A stretch of DNA of 64,000 nt. It comes from Vitis vinifera (taxonomy: Eukaryota; Streptophyta; Magnoliopsida; Vitales; Vitaceae). The stretch covers positions 2,309,001 through 2,373,000 of the forward strand of contig NC_081821.1 in NCBI RefSeq assembly GCF_030704535.1, written 5' to 3'. Shown in pieces: positions 12,963-25,003 of the stretch (its first letter is position 1; each line of letters starts with the position of its first letter). Made by a program: the position numbers and the translations under genes. The notes beneath the pieces are model-generated. The model saw nothing but the letters and a program-made list of their open reading frames with translations, had not been told where the DNA came from and did no database searches.

Positions 12963-12998
<36 letters not shown>
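12963..12998. repeat. (TA)n microsatellite
   Basis: About 18 uninterrupted TA units, downstream of the 3' end of the elongin-B-like gene. Confidence 0.9.
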
Positions 12999-13002
<4 letters not shown>

Positions 13003-14035
13003 ATATTTCAATAAAAATTACAACTAACTTTTCTTGGGAGCAGAACCCAACCTTACATGCAAAAAAAAAAAAAAAATTCCATCACCAAGCCCGTAGGACT
13101 CCCATGGGATCCAAAAATATAATGGCACCACATGACTGAACATTCAAGTAAATCTCAGGAGCAATGACTGAGGCTGCAAATAGGGTTAAGTTTGTTGCTT
13201 GGGCTTCACGCGATGGAGTGGCCATAAGGATTTGTTTGCTATGCAGGAATCTGAATGAAGATAAGATGAGAATAAAAATGAATCATAATATCAAAAAAAG
13301 AGAAAAAACCAATCCCTGTATACAGTGGTCATTCTCTGTTCCAATGTTCCAAACATGCCCATTATAGCAAAAGTAATCGACAAGCTAGGAAAGAGTAGTA
13401 ACAGCTTCACCTTGAACATGCACTAATACCCATGTTTGAATGCTTCCAGGGTTCAATTCCCATACAAGGATCCAGGGTCTCCTGGTGCTGCCCAGATCAA
13501 TACTTCTTTTAACTTTTCCTTTTCCAGAATGATTATAAAGGTCTGAGGATTCATTTGAAAAAATTTCCAAATAAAAGAGGCAGGACGTTTTGGTAAGTTG
13601 TAGTGAAGGAAACAAGTCTATGAAAATGATAGTTCAGCATGCTAGCTAGCTCCTTTATTTATTGAATGGATGTTCAGTTCAGAGTATTCATCGACAAAGT
13701 TTCAATCCATATGCTGACCTCTCAGTCTACTTCATACCAAAAGAAACAAAATATAACAAAAGCACAAACCAATCCAAGTTCAAGAGTCATGTTCAGGAAA
13801 AGTTATGATTCATACATGAGAAGGTTTTAGCTAATTTCAGAATGTTGAGAATGGAAGTCCTCATCAACTTCATACACGAACAACTTGCTTTAGCTGCTGC
13901 AACAAGAAAATAGCCTTGTTTAAAGAGGACTCCAGAAGGGGACAATGGATGTGAAATAACAACCATATGTATGGACAATGGGTAATGGGCATACATTGTA
14001 TACTGAAACTGAGTTGTTTCAGGCGATTTCCCGGC

Positions 14036-17000
14036 TTACCAACTGCCATCTGGATCACGAGACTGATAGAAATCATCATTTGGCCGCACGATGTTGACAT
14101 CCTCAAATTCATTGTCATCTGGAAGCAAGATAAAGGGTCTTAGAATCTTGGTCAAAAAATGCACAACAAAAGTCAGGAATATGAGACCATCTATGTTCAT
14201 CATGATTCAAAACTAAAATTTTCATAATACTGGAGAAATTTAATTCATCCTGATTGCTTACTCAGAAAATAATCCCATTTCCAGCTGGGAACAGGAGATG
14301 GAGAGTGGGTTTTCAAACAGTAAATGAAAATTTTCAATTTATTGATTTGGTCATTAGGGACATTCCCCATGAAACAACTCAGAATAAAGCCAAGGTTTCA
14401 GTATTTTTGAAGAAACTGCAAAACGGACACAATCTAAATGGATCACCTACTTGACAGTCTTGACTAATATGTTTCACTATTGATTAGTGATGTTTACAAT
14501 TTTCTCCAAATATGTCATTTCACCTTTTATTAATCCTTTTGCCTATTCCTGGACATCTTTTCACAATGTAGGTATCGGTTTTGAAATAAAAACAAAAGAA
14601 TTAATAGAATCATAGGGCCTGTTGGGATCTATTCTTGAGAACAGTTTTCTGTCTCTGGAGACAAAAACATAAACTGCTTCATGAATAAATCACAAGTAAA
14701 TAAATAAAAACTCTAAGGCTATGTTTGGTTCCCAGAAAATTTGAAGGAAAATGCAAGGGAAAGAAAATATAAAGGAAAAGTAGAAGGAAAGAAAAAGTGA
14801 AGGAAAATAAAAAAATAGATTAAAAGTTGATAAATTATTTTTTTGTTACTTCAAACTCATTTTATTTATTTTAACTCATTAATATAAAGATTAAATAATT
14901 TAAAAATATATAAGCTTTTAATTAGTTTTAATTATATTTGATTTTCTTTGATATTTTTCATATGACAACCAAACATGAAAAAATCATTTTCCTTTGCATT
15001 TTTTTTCTTTCCTTAGTATTTTCCGGGAACCAAACATAACCTAAGTGTGCTAGGAGAATATAAAAATAGGGAACACTCTAAAAACCTGTTTGCTTGAGCA
15101 TTTTCAGAAAATTGTTAGTTGAAAGGCAGTTAGAGGAATCTATTCTTGAGTGCTGGTATTAGAGATGGGAACAAAACATGCCACTAAATTACAGTGATTA
15201 AAACTTGAAATGAGAAAAGTTAACCAAGTTCTACACAATTGTCACCAATAACAACAACCACACCCATGCCCTCCTCACCTCCACCCTGAAACACTGATCA
15301 AAGACATACAAACATACATGCATAAAATAAGAAACCAAAAGGAAAAGAAAAGAAAAGCAAAACATAAAGGCAACCACACCAAGTGCACGTTTGCATATTG
15401 ATTAGTGCTTCTAGTAACTTCAAACTTTTACCATAATAATATTTATTAGGAGAAAAACAGTCACTTAGAACTTTCAATTATAGCTAAAGCCTAAGAAGAT
15501 TTAATTTTTGGACCTTTTTTTCCCAAAAATCCCATGAAATAAGTAAATATGAAGGAGGATGAAAAATCCTTCACTTGTAACACAACCACTACATAACTAG
15601 AGACAACTAAAAGTGGATGCAATTATAAACTCAAATACTCCGGAAGTAGAAAACCCCCTACATTGGCTCCCTGTTTTGCTAACATATCGACCATATAATT
15701 AGCTAAGTAAAGAATCTAATAAAAGGAAAACCCCCAACTCTAAAATAATATCCAAAATTTGGTGAAGCCAATTATCAAATTTCCACAAGCCTCTTTCCTT
15801 CTTGTTCACCTAAGATAGGACTACAACAAAATCTCCCTATACTAGAAGACTGGATAGACCCACAGCTTTAGCAAAGTTTTAGGCCTTCAAAGAAGGCCAG
15901 TATTATCTCCACCCTAATGGATAGACTCCCTCTAGCATGTTTAGGGAATATTCTCTCACTAGTCTTTCAGATGATCCATGAGCCTTCCACCAATTCCTAA
16001 CAGTCCAAGGTTACCTAAGGGACACCCATCAAAATTCAACTTGACGGAGGAGTCGTCCATATAGGGACTATCTCCTCAACTAACCTAGTTGATTTCACTT
16101 GTATCGTCGTGATGGTGTCTTGAATTCCATCCCTCTTATTGGTCCTACATCAATTTATGTTCCCACCTAGTCCATGTGGGACCTCACATTCTACAATTTC
16201 ATCATTCTTGTATAATAGAAATTCCTCACTTTAGTCCATGGGATGACTGAATCCATCAAATTCGTCCACCCTCTATTTGCTAGTAATCTGGAGTTGTGAA
16301 TGATATCCACATCATCCAATCCAATTGAGTGGCTTTCTCAATTATAGTTTTCTATGTTACATGGACACCTTAAAGCATAGGAAGTATCCATGCCAAACAT
16401 AACAGGACAGGGCTTTGGTAAAGGATATTGTTGTTGCCTACATGCCTATTAGTAAGATTTGTAACCAATAAGTCTGCCCAGAGAAGAAAAAATAGGAACA
16501 AGTTTCTAGTTCATGTAAGTAAACTTAGACTCGATGAATATTCTTGGTCAAACATTTTAATTTGGCCTACGGGATAGATTAAGAAAAAATTGGAAATCTG
16601 GTTATTTAAAGAGTCTCCATGCCTTAAGATATGGGAATCAATGAATGTGACCCAGACCCCAAGGCCCAGAACTTATACAACACCAGTCACTTTCCCCCTG
16701 CTCTGTGTAATACAAATATCTTCACAGTTCAAACATGGATGGAGTTCAGTTGAAAAATAAGTTTAAAACCTTGGGTGGACAAGCATCTTTGCAAATACAA
16801 AATTTACATTACTAGATATTGATTATAATTAAAGGATAATCCTTTAATTATAAGTTCATACACTGGAACCACTGCTTACTGGTTGCAAGTTGACAACGTC
16901 CAGTCTGTTTTATAACACCTGATCCAGGGTCCAAGAACAGCAAATTACTACCCACTACAACAGGCAGCTTCTTTTTGTTATTAGTCAGATTTGCAGGCTA

Positions 17001-20000
17001 ATTCAGGATGGCCCTCATAAACAGGATTAAGATCCTAAGACATCGTAAGACAACCTAAGATAAATGTTCAAAAGGGAAGAACTGTGTCCACCAGGCTCCC
17101 AGATATTCAAGGAACCTTTTTAACAACTGAAACTATAATGACATCAAGAGCATGATAACACAGTTCAATTGGTGGTTCTTTCATTCTGTTTGCCACAAGA
17201 ATCTACAATGCTTCCAAAACCCTAATTCAAATTTCAACCTGAAGAGGTCCAAGCAACTCCACAGGAAACTGCCTCCTATTGGTTCAGTAAAACTTAGCAC
17301 TATCAATTGTTTGAACCTTCCTCAGGAAAATGATAACCATTGATAAGGCTTGGGATTTCATTGGAACAGGAAATATGGTGTGGAAACCTGTAAGAAAGGA
17401 TGATATTCAAGCATTAAAGCAGACTAATGGGATATCAAAAATAGTTTTTGGATTGCAAGTGGAAGGAGAAGCCTACATAATATCATAGAAATAGAAGGCA
17501 AGGAGAAATCAATTTCATTAAGCAAAACCGTATTTACCAATTTAGAAAATAGGAATCAAAATAGAAATGAAAATGGATAGAACATGGGGAACCTAAAGAT
17601 AAATATGAGAAACCACAATAAAATAGATAGATGGAACATGCAACAGAAATCTAAATGTTAAAGACAAAAAAAGTAGAAAAATATTGGACCAAACATTTCA
17701 AAAAGGTTCTACCAAGGATAACAGTGTTACCTGACTACCTGCAAAATGTAGTTGTGGGATTTCTTAAATGTTTTGCAGGTCTGCAAACAGCTAATAAATT
17801 TTTTTTGGGAGTTTGCCTATTATAGCTTCCAAAGTAATTTCATGGAAAGGATTACCCCTAGGGAAAAGAGCACAGTAAAACGAAGCAGAAACTTCAAAGA
17901 ATCGGGATTGCTCCAATGGAAGATTATAGGATACTACTGAAAAAAGCATTATTTTTCTTAGGTACTGCATGTACTTAGAGGAAACTATTTATTTCAGAGT
18001 TTACGGCTAATAACAGAAGTGAGCAGATCCCACAATGAGATTGTACAGCAGGTGCTCTGATGAAGCTAAAACCTCTTTTCTTCACTTATCTCATAGGTGT
18101 TGCCCTAGCATATTGTTTTGTTTCTATCCTTCATCAACAAGAACGAAAATAGGAGATATTAGAATTAAAGAAACAAAGAAGACAACTAGGGCCTCAAGGA
18201 GGCACATCAAGTTCAGCAACACCAAAAAGAGATCTGGAACATCAAAACCATGTTCTCTACCAAATGGATAGAATCTGAATAAATTATGATCCCTCATAAA
18301 ATGTGCAACAACAAAAGGATGTCCGTTACCCCTTGATATAGTATCTGAATAGAATACAATTCTTTGTCCATCAATCCAACTTCTTTCCCTCCCCTTACAA
18401 GATCAGAATAGTTCATATTGAACACCATACAAGTCAAATGAGCTACCACCTTTAGTCAAATCAGTCAACTTATAAACCAGGACATTAAATATGCATATGC
18501 CAGTTAGTATGGAAATAACATGCATTAAAGTGAGACAGAAATAGAAAACAGGTAAGCAAAATAACAGACCTTTTCTCAATGTCAGTGCCACAACAGCATC
18601 ATTTTCGACCTGAAAAGATTCGGAAGTGATAAGGTTATCACTAATTTAAGCCTCAAATATTCATTAAAAATATAGGTACATCCGTAGGAAATTTTTAATC
18701 CAAACAAAACATAACTTTTTTTTATTAAAATTAAGAACCAAGGATTGCTACTTCCCCAGTACATAATAAGAGGAAAAAAAACTATCAAATAAAGGGCATG
18801 GAGTCATCAAATTGGTACCTTCTGATCTGCCAACGTTTTGGAATCATCTAATATTTCCCCAGTTCCTACTAAGATCAAACGCTGATCATTGATTGGTTGA
18901 TCAATGAGGGTATGCAATTTCTGCTTAACATCTAGAATTGTCTCAGTTGGATCACACTGTAGAAAGTAGGTTGTCTTACTGCGTTTAACACGTATATACA
19001 TAGCCTGCACAAAAATTACAATCTAGATTAATTCAAAGGACAAAGAAATACCATATCATCAAACTTTATGTGGAGCAAGACCTAAAAATGCATATGATGC
19101 TTTTATATCTTGGATTGCTACAATAAATGTAGCCTATTATAGACATCTCTAAACATCTTGGATTGCTTTAATTAAATGTTGCATAGTATCTAACTTTATG
19201 CAGAGCAATACTTTTTTTTTTTGATAAGTAAACGCAGAATAAATTAACAGGAGGCAAAAGAGCCGCAAAGCATACAGGGAGTATACGAGGCGACTAAGGC
19301 CTCCCAACCAAAAAAGAACAAAACACACCAACCCCTAAATGGAGGCTAACCACTCCAAAAAGCCTATAAGGGAGAGCGGCTCCTCTCCAATATACAATTT
19401 AGCCCAACCCCATAAATTACACACAAAAGAAGTTTTTAACTTCTGAATTGCTAACACCCCCCCCCTAAAAGCTAGTCTATTCCTCTCCTTCCAAATCATC
19501 CAAAAAATGTACAGCGGGATGGACTTCCTCAGTTTTTTCCCCTTTTTTCCCACAAAAGATTTATGCAGAGCAATACTTCTTTCTATCTAACTTTATGTGA
19601 AATGCCACAACCATTTTCCAATGAAGCTTTCAAACATTTAGATGTTAGAAGAAAACCTACTACATGTCATTGTTTAGAATTACATCAGAGGTGGCTTCTC
19701 AAATTGTGAAAATTCTAGGAGATTTTTTTGTGGTCAGGAATCAGTGAAGGCAGGAAAGACCACCCACTCCTGTTAAGATCAAGTTTATAGACCTAATTCT
19801 AAGAGGGGCTTAGGTTTTGGGAGTTAGGGAATAAAACCTTATTGGAAAATGGTTGAGGCAATTCCATAAAGAACTTCCCCCAAACCTAAGCCCCTCTCGA
19901 GCTTAGGCCCTTAAACTTGGTCTTAACAGGACTAGGTGGTCTCTCCAACCTTAATTGAATCTTGACCACAAAGAGAACCTCTTTGAATTTCAAGTTTTGA

Positions 20001-23000
20001 GAAGCCACCTCCGACATAATTTTGAACAATGACAATAGTAGGTAGTAAAATCAGTTAAATGGACTTGAATTAAGGTGATTTCACCTTGTCAAATAGGCTT
20101 TCTTCCAACATCTTGATGATTGAAGAATTCAGCACTAGCGGATCCCAAAGAAGACTCACCCTTAGGTTCCCTCTAAGTGTGTCAAATTAATATATGTACC
20201 AACAAAGGTGCTTTCATCCATATTGATCATAAGCCCAGACACCATCCTAGAAAGTTTAAAAATTAGCTCAAGGTTGTGAATGTACGGTCCCTTTGTAGAG
20301 AAGAAAAAAATGGCGTCATCTACAAACTAGAGGTGAGATGCCCCACCTGTCTTTGCCAACTTGAAAGCCCTCTATTAGACAAAAATCATAAATTTGGATA
20401 TCAATATGCTAGCATATATACCATAAGAGCGAACAAAAATGTTGAAAGAGGGTCACATAGGCGAACTCCTCTGGAGGCACCAAACCAACTTTTGGTATTT
20501 CCAAAGAACAATGCAGAACTAATAGGAATAACAACTTTGCATGCACCTCCTTTATCCGAGACCTTTCTTGCAAAGGGTATAATCCAAGAAGTTCCCATAA
20601 ACATAGTCACAAACCTTTTCAAAATCCACTTTGAAGACCACTGCTACTCCCTACCTTAATCTCCGGTTTTCACCAACAATTTTATTTCCTAACAGTACAA
20701 CATCAAGAATATATCCACCATGAATAAAGGCAGCTTCCTAAGAAGGAGAGATACTCTCAGGAATCACAAAGCTAAGGCTCAGAAGGAACCTTCACAAATG
20801 ATGTTATGAAGGCCTGACATCAGGAAAATGGGTCTAAAGTTTATTACCACAAGATTACTCATATTTCCTGGGACAAGCTCCAAGAAAGTTGAGTAGGTAC
20901 TCTGATTGATTATCCCATTATTGTGAAACTCCTAAGCCTTCCATTTTCTAAAAATTTCCATTTCTAGAAATCTATTTTTTAAAAGCTTGTGTTTTCTAAA
21001 GTTTCTATTTTCTAATTCCTATTTTCTACAAGTTCAATTTTCTAGAAAGTTTTTGTTTTCTAAAAGTTTATACTTTCTAAAAACTTCTAGTTTTTAAAAA
21101 AGTTTATGTTTTTTTCTTAAATGGAAGGTTGAATAATTTTAGAAAAGAATTAAGAATCATAATAAGTTGCCATTTAGATTAGATTTCTTTTTCTATAGTT
21201 TATTGAGTATTTTAGGTTTTTTAAAGCCTTTAAATGAGCTAGTTGATGCAACCAAGAGGGACAATGAATATGATTTTTTTTTTTTTTTTTGGGTCCATGC
21301 TTTGCAACTTGTAAAGGAGCAACTGCATAGTTCCTCTTCTAGATGAGATTAATGAAAGTTTCTTATGAGACACTAAGGAGTTTCCTATCTTTTGTTCTCC
21401 ATCTTCACTTTCCTTTTCTCACTTTCATTTATTTATTTTTCCCTGCTGCTATAATCTTAATTCCTCTATTCCTCTCTATAAATCCCCCTCCTTAAATCCC
21501 CAAAAAAGTGAAACCCTTACCTACCTCATTTGATTGTAAACAACCATCTAAGGTTGTCCTAAATGACGAATTTAACAATGGGTCTTCTTCCAATTCAAGA
21601 GCATCCACAAGGTTTGAAGGCTTAGAAGACTATACCTCATCTATCTCTAATTGAGGAAATTTTTTTGCCCCCATAGAGCACTCTCCCTTTTCCAACTTGA
21701 CGATTCTTCTAGAGTTGGGTCTTTTCCCCAACAAGGAGTTGCCTGACAAGACAGAATTAAAGGAGCTGTTCTCCTCATCATCACCTTCCTTCATGTCAGC
21801 CTTTCTTTTTCCTTCTACAAGGGTAAGTGATCTTTGGCTTGTGTCTACTTCCTCAGCAGAAGTCCCTTGTGCCTTTGGAGTACTCCCCCCTATACTTCAA
21901 TTCACTCTCGGCATCACTCTATCACAGAACTGAAATCGTCTAACCTCTGATGGAGCAAATTTTGTTGTCTAAGATCAAAGACTTGGAGCCCTTTTTGGCT
22001 CCTTGCTACATAATGGGAAAGTGGAGGAATTGGGGCATTGAAATTTAAGAAGCCCTAATGTTGAAAGTCATTTGTCAGTTGGATTAAATAAAAGGCCTAA
22101 CCTCATGGGCTTTGCCAAGTCATGGTCCCTTGAATTATGCGGTCTAGCTTTGCTTGAGGCTTTTACTAAGGGCACTGATGCCCCTCAATTTGGAGGCAAG
22201 AGCCTTTCATCCCCCTAGGACATCTTTTCCTTCGGGAAATAATAAGGAGAGCCTTTTCTCCTTTGATGACAACACTGAGCATAGCAGAAATCTACCTGCA
22301 TTGTTGCTGCAAAGGTCCAACTTGTAGCCCCTTTGCTTGAGGCTTTCACTAGGCTACCATCCCTTGGCCGAGCCAAAAGAGTTTGGCTACTCTACAATGT
22401 TAGGCTTAATGTCATTGGGCTTAGAAAATCTTCTTAGTTGGTCCCTAGGCACAAAGTATGGCCCGTCACCCTGAAATGGATCTTGAGCACCTTTTTTGGG
22501 GCAAAAGGTCCATTGCCATCCTTGTTTAAATTTAGAAAATTAACCCCAGTTGGCTTATCCTAGTTGCAGGCTGTCCATGGTTATCCATACTTGTGCACCC
22601 TTCAACTTGTTTATAGAGTTTGCAGGTTTTCTGACTTCTGCACTGCAACCCCAATCTCGTGCTAAGGGTAAGCTAAATGGTTTATCCGGTTGCTTTTGGA
22701 AATATGAGTCTAACTCATCCCTTCAACTTGTTTTTGATTCTTCTTTGGCCTCCAATACTTCTGAAATCAGCAGCAGGAAAAAAATTCCTCTACCATTCAC
22801 CTTAATTGATGTCAATAAGATCTCCCCTTTCATCAAATGTGACATATTGTGCAAGTACACAATTCAGTTAAGGCACCAAAGGATTTCAGAATGGCTTCAA
22901 AAGCTCCCATGTCCATAGATGGAAAGGTAAGCCTCTCAGCCTCTCAATTCAACCTAACCACTCTTTAAGTCACATTCCTAATTGTATTTGTTCTTGAACA

Positions 23001-24938
23001 TCACCTTCCCAAGCAAACTTTACTCTTTTTGAACCATAACCTCTCCCAGATTACTTGATTCCTCTGCTACGTTTGTTGATTTGATCCAATAAAAATGCCT
23101 TCCATGGCTGAAAAAGATAAATCACAAGAGACCTATTTATTCCTATAGCAACAGCTAGCCTACGATCAATTGTTTCCCACTCAAACCACTGGTTTGGATT
23201 TCTTAAGATGATTGCCGTTCCCTCATAAAATAGCCTCTTCCTCCTTACTCTATTTTGTGTGGAATAGCAGCCTTCTTAAGCTAGTGTTTGGTAGAGGCCT
23301 TATCCAGTTCCTTCAAAAGGAATTGTAACCTCGTAAACACCAAGACAACTGAAAGATCCAAGACAATCTTCATCACTTTCAAATTCAATCACTACTTTTA
23401 GGAAACCTGGTTGGTAGTTTAAGGTATTGTATTCCAACTTCAATTTACTTGGCTCTTACTAGTAGCAGCCTTAAACTTTATAGATTTGAAGAACCCTGTG
23501 AAATGGGACAATGTAAACTTAACCAACCACTACAATTTTCCCTTTCTGGGATTAAATTGAATGTGTTCTCTTTTTCAAAGACCATTACAAAATGTTCCTT
23601 CCCTATGTCACTGAGTCACAAGCATGTATCCAAACAGCCCCCCATCTCTCACTGTAGAATCCAACCTCACAGCCACCAGCTGTCATTTTGTGAAGTTGGC
23701 CAACCGGCCAAAGAACCCTTCTTTATCAAGCCTTAGAGTTTCAGGGTTCTTCTACCTCATTTAGTTAGCTGCAACCAAGAATCTCCAGTTCCATCTCCTT
23801 CCCTGATCTCAAAATTTTTTCTTACAGTGGCGTGCAGCTTTCTTTCCATCTCAGATCTCACATAATTGCAACTTTATCATTCCCAATTTAAAAAAATAAG
23901 AAATGATGTCACTTGTGAATTAACAAATATCCAGATCAATCTTCACAGTTTACATCTTTACAGCCTGCTATTGTGATATAATAGCAAAGACACCACCAAC
24001 AGCCTATGATTTGTATCTATTACCATTTAACACAAACTATATCTTATCCTCTGCATATGCAGGCCAAAACAGAGTACGGAAATAACAGTGAAATACTTCA
24101 CTGTTCAGGATATTTAGGCAATTCACAGTTTGCATCCTCAAAGCCTGTTCCTGTGATATAACAAGTAAGATAACAACCAATAGATGCTTTCTGTGCCAAA
24201 TGTTTGACGAGTCGATTGATCACCTCCTTCTTCATTGTGAGAAAACAAGGGAAGTGTGGATGTTGCTCCTTTCTTTATTTGGAGTGCCTTGGGTGTTTCC
24301 TTCTTCGGTAAAGGAAACCCTTTTAGGGTGGAGGGGCTCTTTTGTGGGTAAAAAGAGGAAGGCGGTGTGGCAAGTGGGACTGTTATGCTTGTTTTGGGTC
24401 ATTTGGAAGGCAAGGAATAATATTGCTTTTGAAGAAAGTGTGTTGTCCATCCAAAGGCTGAAAGCTTCTTTTGTGTATTTACTTTGGTCGGAGACCAAAT
24501 TGTGGATAAAAAGTGGTCCTTCGACCTTAATATATTTTATAGATTGGATGGGTTTGCGATGAGGGAGAAGGTTTTTTGTTTTTCCTTGTTGTTTTGGGTC
24601 CAATTGTAAGGGAGTGAGTGTCTCTGTGCTGTATTTTTGTGGGTCGCTATTTTAGCGCCTCTTCATAATACAATTCTTTTGCTTATTGATCAAAAAAAAC
24701 AAGATAACAACCAATAACTCTGATATGCCTCCATAACCACTAAGATTATCTTGTTCTCTGCACGCAAACCAACACTTACTATTGAAATATTACCAAATGA
24801 TTTCTTATTGTTACATTTTCATAAACTCATGTCTACCAAGATCCTAATTAACAGTTGGTCAGTTTGAAAATGTAAGTTTCAACAAAATTGAGAACTAAAA
24901 AGGGAAATCAAGGAATCAGAAGAATACAAACATACCAT
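14036..24938 (-). CDS. ELOB: Elongin-B-like ubiquitin-fold protein
   Basis: Coding exons (minus strand) are 24936-24938 (the ATG alone), 18819-19004, 18570-18609 and 14036-14118. They give 312 nt, 103 aa: MAMYIRVKRSKTTYFLQCDP at the N-terminus and FYQSRDPDGSW at the C-terminus. If the internal ATG at 19001 is used, the protein is 101 aa. The ubiquitin-like domain covers residues 3 to about 80, with the elongin-B hallmarks RxKTT near the start, DQRL about residue 46 and DxKTLADQKV about residue 60. In animals elongin B pairs with elongin C in cullin E3 ligases and the elongin elongation complex. Plants have close homologues of about 100 aa whose role is less defined. There is no C-terminal GG, so it is not a conjugated modifier. 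The tiny coding sequence is spread over 10.9 kb by introns full of transposons. All splice sites are GT-AG and the frame closes exactly. Confidence 0.88.
14717..15041. mobile_element. Tourist-like MITE, 325 bp
   Basis: TAA flanks both ends (14714-14716 and 15042-15044). The terminal inverted repeats are GGCTATGTTTGGTTCCC and, from the right, GGTTATGTTTGGTTCCC (16 of 17 bases equal). The interior is AT-rich with no coding capacity. It lies in the last intron of the elongin-B-like gene. The same family seems present, decayed, at 2085-3115. Confidence 0.85.
15510..16760 (-). mobile_element. LINE 3' fragment with RNase H domain, decayed
   Basis: On the minus strand near 15970-16060, a frame reads SVKLNFDGCPLGNLG followed by LLGIGG, the first catalytic block of the RNase H domain found at the C-terminus of plant L1-like LINEs. 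Near 15640-15710 it reads LANYMVDMLAKQGANVGG, matching the final ADxLAKQG block. Several stops and frame changes lie between. Upstream minus-strand frames to about 16760 look like linker sequence, but the 5' limit is a guess. It lies in the last intron of the elongin-B-like gene, in the same orientation as the gene. Confidence 0.6.
19195..19578 (-). mobile_element. 5'-truncated LINE end with 19 bp target duplication
   Basis: The direct repeat TTTATGCAGAGCAATACTT occurs at 19195-19213 and 19560-19578. The insert between (19214-19559) starts with a T run, which is the poly(A) tail of a minus-strand LINE. It encodes a C-terminal LINE peptide on the minus strand at 19335-19553 with the block LYIFWMIWKERNRLAF. 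The retained length is only about 346 bp. Target-primed reverse transcription explains the truncation, tail and duplication. It lies in the large intron before the main coding exon of the elongin-B-like gene. Confidence 0.92.
19656..20042. repeat. 387 bp foldback: long near-perfect inverted repeat
   Basis: The left arm (about 19656-19827) and right arm (about 19875-20042) are reverse complements over about 170 bases with few mismatches. Shared blocks include GAGGTGGCTTCTCAAA, TTTGTGGTCA, TCCTGTTAAGA and GAGAGGGGCTTAGGTTT (close variants in each arm). The loop is about 50 bases. Transcribed through the intron it would fold into a long hairpin. It may be a foldback transposon or MITE, or a young inverted duplication. 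No coding frame is seen. Confidence 0.85.
20200..23760 (-). mobile_element. Decayed L1-like LINE, ORF1 and reverse transcriptase remnants
   Basis: Minus-strand frames show LINE protein pieces in the correct order. An ORF1/DUF4283 block near 22830-22940 reads GLPFHLWTWELLKPF. A reverse transcriptase block near 20660-20750 reads AAFIHGGYILDVVLLGNKIV. FKVDFEKVCDYVYGNFLDYT lies near 20570-20640, and ASRGVRLCDPLSTFLFAL near 20430-20500. An FVDD version of the polymerase motif lies near 20306-20317. Frameshifts and stops are frequent. The endonuclease region appears deleted or unrecognisable, and low-complexity TTTTCTAAAAG-type repeats occupy 20940-21120. The ends are approximate and no target duplication was found. 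It lies in the large intron of the elongin-B-like gene. Confidence 0.75.
23943..24800. repeat. Diverged tandem duplication, second copy split by a LINE
   Basis: Copy 1 runs about 23943-24080. Copy 2 runs about 24125-24182 and resumes at 24717-24800 after the LINE. Shared words include CACAGTTT, CAGCCTG or AAGCCTG, TGTGATATAA, ATTATCTTGTTCTCTGC (in copy 1 as ATATCTTATCCTCTGC) and GCAGGCCAAAAC or GCAAACCAACAC. The period is about 182 bases once the insert is removed. The duplication predates the LINE insertion. Confidence 0.6.
24167..24716 (+). mobile_element. 5'-truncated LINE with 16 bp target duplication
   Basis: The direct repeat AAGATAACAACCAATA occurs at 24167-24182 and 24701-24716. The 518 bp insert ends in an A-rich tail after TTATTGATC. 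It carries an open frame at 24200-24562 (120 aa) covering the zinc-binding reverse-transcriptase-associated (zf-RVT) C-terminus: FDESIDHLLLHCEKTREVW, then FWVIWKARNNIAFEE. The frame is intact, which suggests a fairly young copy. Its orientation is opposite to the host gene. Confidence 0.95.
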
Positions 24939-25003
24939 GTAGACAATGCGATAAAGACCCCGACTTCTGATGCTTCTTTTTGCTAGAGTCTGTCAAGCAA
25001 TTC
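24936..25003 (-). other. Small exon carrying the elongin-B-like start codon
   Basis: On the minus strand an acceptor (TTTTGGCAG) at 25004 precedes a 68-base segment ending ...GTCTACATG and a GTATGT donor at 24935. The segment is mostly 5' UTR, and its last three bases are an in-frame ATG that joins the next exon as ATG GCT ATG. This gives N-terminus MAMYIRVK. If the ATG is not used, the downstream ATG at 19001 starts the same protein two residues later. Confidence 0.6.

Noticed and set aside
13430..13470. tRNA B-box-like GGGTTCAATTCCC, a possible tRNA or SINE
   Set aside because: No A box, anticodon arm or A tail at the right distance on either strand; probably chance.
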